Made by a program: the position numbers and the translations under genes. Shown piece by piece: positions 30,508-31,292 of a stretch of 31,292 bases of DNA. The stretch lies in NCBI GenBank assembly GCA_937989875.1, contig CALKBO010000020.1:1-31292 (forward strand), written 5' to 3'. Below the pieces are notes generated by a model. The model was not told where the DNA came from, searched no databases, and saw nothing but the letters and a program-made list of their open reading frames with translations. Positions within the stretch are counted from its first letter, which is position 1. Every line of letters begins with the position of its first letter. This stretch comes from an uncultured Collinsella sp. (GTDB lineage Bacteria; Actinomycetota; Coriobacteriia; Coriobacteriales; Coriobacteriaceae).

Positions 30508-30876
30508 ATGATTCAGATGCAAACCATGCTGAACGTCGCCGACAACTCCGGCGCTCGCAAGATTCGCTGCATCAAGGTGCTTGGCGGTTCCAAGCGTCGT
30601 TATGCAGGCATCGGCGATGTGTTCATCGGTGCTGTCCAGGAGGCTACCCCTGGCGCCAACGTCAAGAAGAAGGACGTTGTCCGTTGCGTCGTCGTTCGCA
30701 CCGTTAAGGAGATCCGCCGCAAGGATGGCTCCTACATTCGCTTTGATGAGAACGCCTGCGTTGTCATCAACAACGATGGTTCGCCCGTCGGCACCCGTAT
30801 CTTCGGGCCTGTCGCTCGCGAGCTTCGTGACAAGAAGTACATGAAGATCGTCTCGCTCGCTCCCGAGACCCTGTAG
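30508..30876 (+). CDS. rplN: 50S ribosomal protein L14
   Basis: L14 binds 23S rRNA and forms an intersubunit bridge. The 122-residue protein starts MIQMQTMLNVADNSGARK and shows RRKDGSYIRFDENACV and GTRIFGPVARELR, all diagnostic. GGAGGAAC lies upstream of the ATG. It is 13 nt from rplX. Confidence 0.97.
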   Translation: MIQMQTMLNVADNSGARKIRCIKVLGGSKRRYAGIGDVFIGAVQEATPGANVKKKDVVRCVVVRTVKEIRRKDGSYIRFDENACVVINNDGSPVGTRIFGPVARELRDKKYMKIVSLAPETL

Positions 30877-30889
30877 TTAGGGGAGATAT

Positions 30890-31195
30890 ATGTATATCAA
30901 GAAGGGCGATAAGGTCCAGGTTCTCTCTGGTAAGGATCGCGGCAAGCAGGGCGTTGTCCTGCGTGCTCTCCCCGCCGAGAACAAGGTCGTTGTCGAGGGC
31001 GTTTCGGTCGTCAAGAAGGCCGTCAAGCCCAACGCTGCCAACCAGCAGGGCGGCATCGTTTCGCAGGAGGCTCCCATCGACGCCTCCAACGTCAATCTCG
31101 TTTGCCCCGAGTGCGGTAAGGTTACCCGCGTCGGTCACGAGAAGGACGGCAAGAACAAGCTGCGCGTCTGCAAGAAGTGCGGCCACAAGTTCTAA
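30890..31195 (+). CDS. rplX: 50S ribosomal protein L24 with zinc ribbon
   Basis: L24 starts assembly of the large subunit. The 101-residue protein has the KOW motif KKGDKVQVLSGKDRGKQGVV. The C-terminal part carries Cys72-Cys75 (VCPEC) and Cys94-Cys97 (VCKKC), a four-cysteine zinc ribbon found in a subset of bacterial L24 proteins. GGGGAG precedes the ATG. The usual next gene, rplE, is not present; 97 nt with a terminator end the window. Confidence 0.96.
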   Translation: MYIKKGDKVQVLSGKDRGKQGVVLRALPAENKVVVEGVSVVKKAVKPNAANQQGGIVSQEAPIDASNVNLVCPECGKVTRVGHEKDGKNKLRVCKKCGHKF

Positions 31196-31238
31196 GCTGC
31201 CCGCAACATCAAGTTGCTAGCAAAGGCCCGGATGCCCC

Positions 31239-31292
31239 ATGAACTGCCTCCCATTTCTTGGACATGAGAAATGGGAGGCTTTCTTTATGCGC
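31239..31292. repeat. Right copy of the 54-nt inverted terminal repeat
   Basis: This is the exact reverse complement of 2-55. Its inner boundary (31239) is abrupt, since the preceding GGATGCCCC does not resemble the left flank. Confidence 0.9.
31246..31289 (+). terminator. Terminator-type hairpin after rplX
   Basis: A 13-bp stem (31246-31258 with 31267-31279) with an 8-nt loop is followed by TTTCTTTATG. On the plus strand it would stop transcripts that leave rplX, which is unexpected inside the ribosomal operon. Confidence 0.65.

Noticed and set aside
1..31292. tRNA, rRNA or known riboswitch genes
   Set aside because: No cloverleaf with a T-loop GTTCRANNC context or rRNA-like segment was recognised by eye; a covariance search could still find small RNAs in the leaders.

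Overview
The window is high-GC DNA from a Gram-positive bacterium. It most likely comes from a Collinsella-type member of the Coriobacteriia, an anaerobic gut actinobacterium. The evidence is the strong GCC/CTC/GAG codon bias, a complete one-operon type II fatty acid synthase that uses FabK, a fused AccD-AccA carboxyltransferase, radical-SAM-activated (anaerobic) sulfatases, and actinobacterial-type ribosomal proteins. This assignment is inference from gene content; no rRNA or other diagnostic marker is present. The two ends carry the same 54-nt sequence in inverted orientation, so the window is probably a whole contig that stops in a repeated terminator.

Region 1 (about 1-10264) is lipid synthesis. 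birA (minus strand) diverges from a ten-gene plus-strand operon: fabH-acpP-fabK-fabD-fabG-fabF-accB-fabZ-accC-accDA. BirA biotinylates AccB. AccB, AccC and AccDA make malonyl-CoA, FabD loads it on ACP, and FabH/FabF/FabG/FabZ/FabK run initiation and elongation. Two matching 16-bp dyad sites lie in the divergent intergenic region.

Region 2 (about 10260-13495) holds an orphan glucose-superfamily PTS IIC protein bracketed by two TGTGACAAA-type hairpins, a Mn-type cation diffusion facilitator, and a histidine phosphatase.

Region 3 (about 13426-25092) is a carbohydrate-sulfate island. It is flanked by diverged direct repeats of the histidine phosphatase 3' end. It contains a deletion scar joining the start of an AgaS-like isomerase to the tail of a NagA-like deacetylase, two convergently reading DeoR-family repressor genes, an array of 9-bp AgaR-like half sites, a mannose-family PTS (IIA, IIB, IIC, IID), two sulfatases without signal peptides, an anaerobic sulfatase-maturating enzyme, an unknown membrane-anchored helical protein, a broken TauE/SafE gene and an intact TauE/SafE exporter. 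The reading I favour is PTS uptake of a sulfated amino sugar, desulfation in the cytoplasm, and export of the released sulfur oxyanion.

Region 4 (about 25093-31292) is the S10/spc ribosomal protein operon from rplC to rplX. rpsJ is missing from its usual place upstream and rplE from its usual place downstream. A terminator-like hairpin and a repeated promoter-like motif split the operon between rplW and rplB. Structured leaders precede rplC, rplB and rplN. No tRNA, rRNA, CRISPR array or transposase gene was found.
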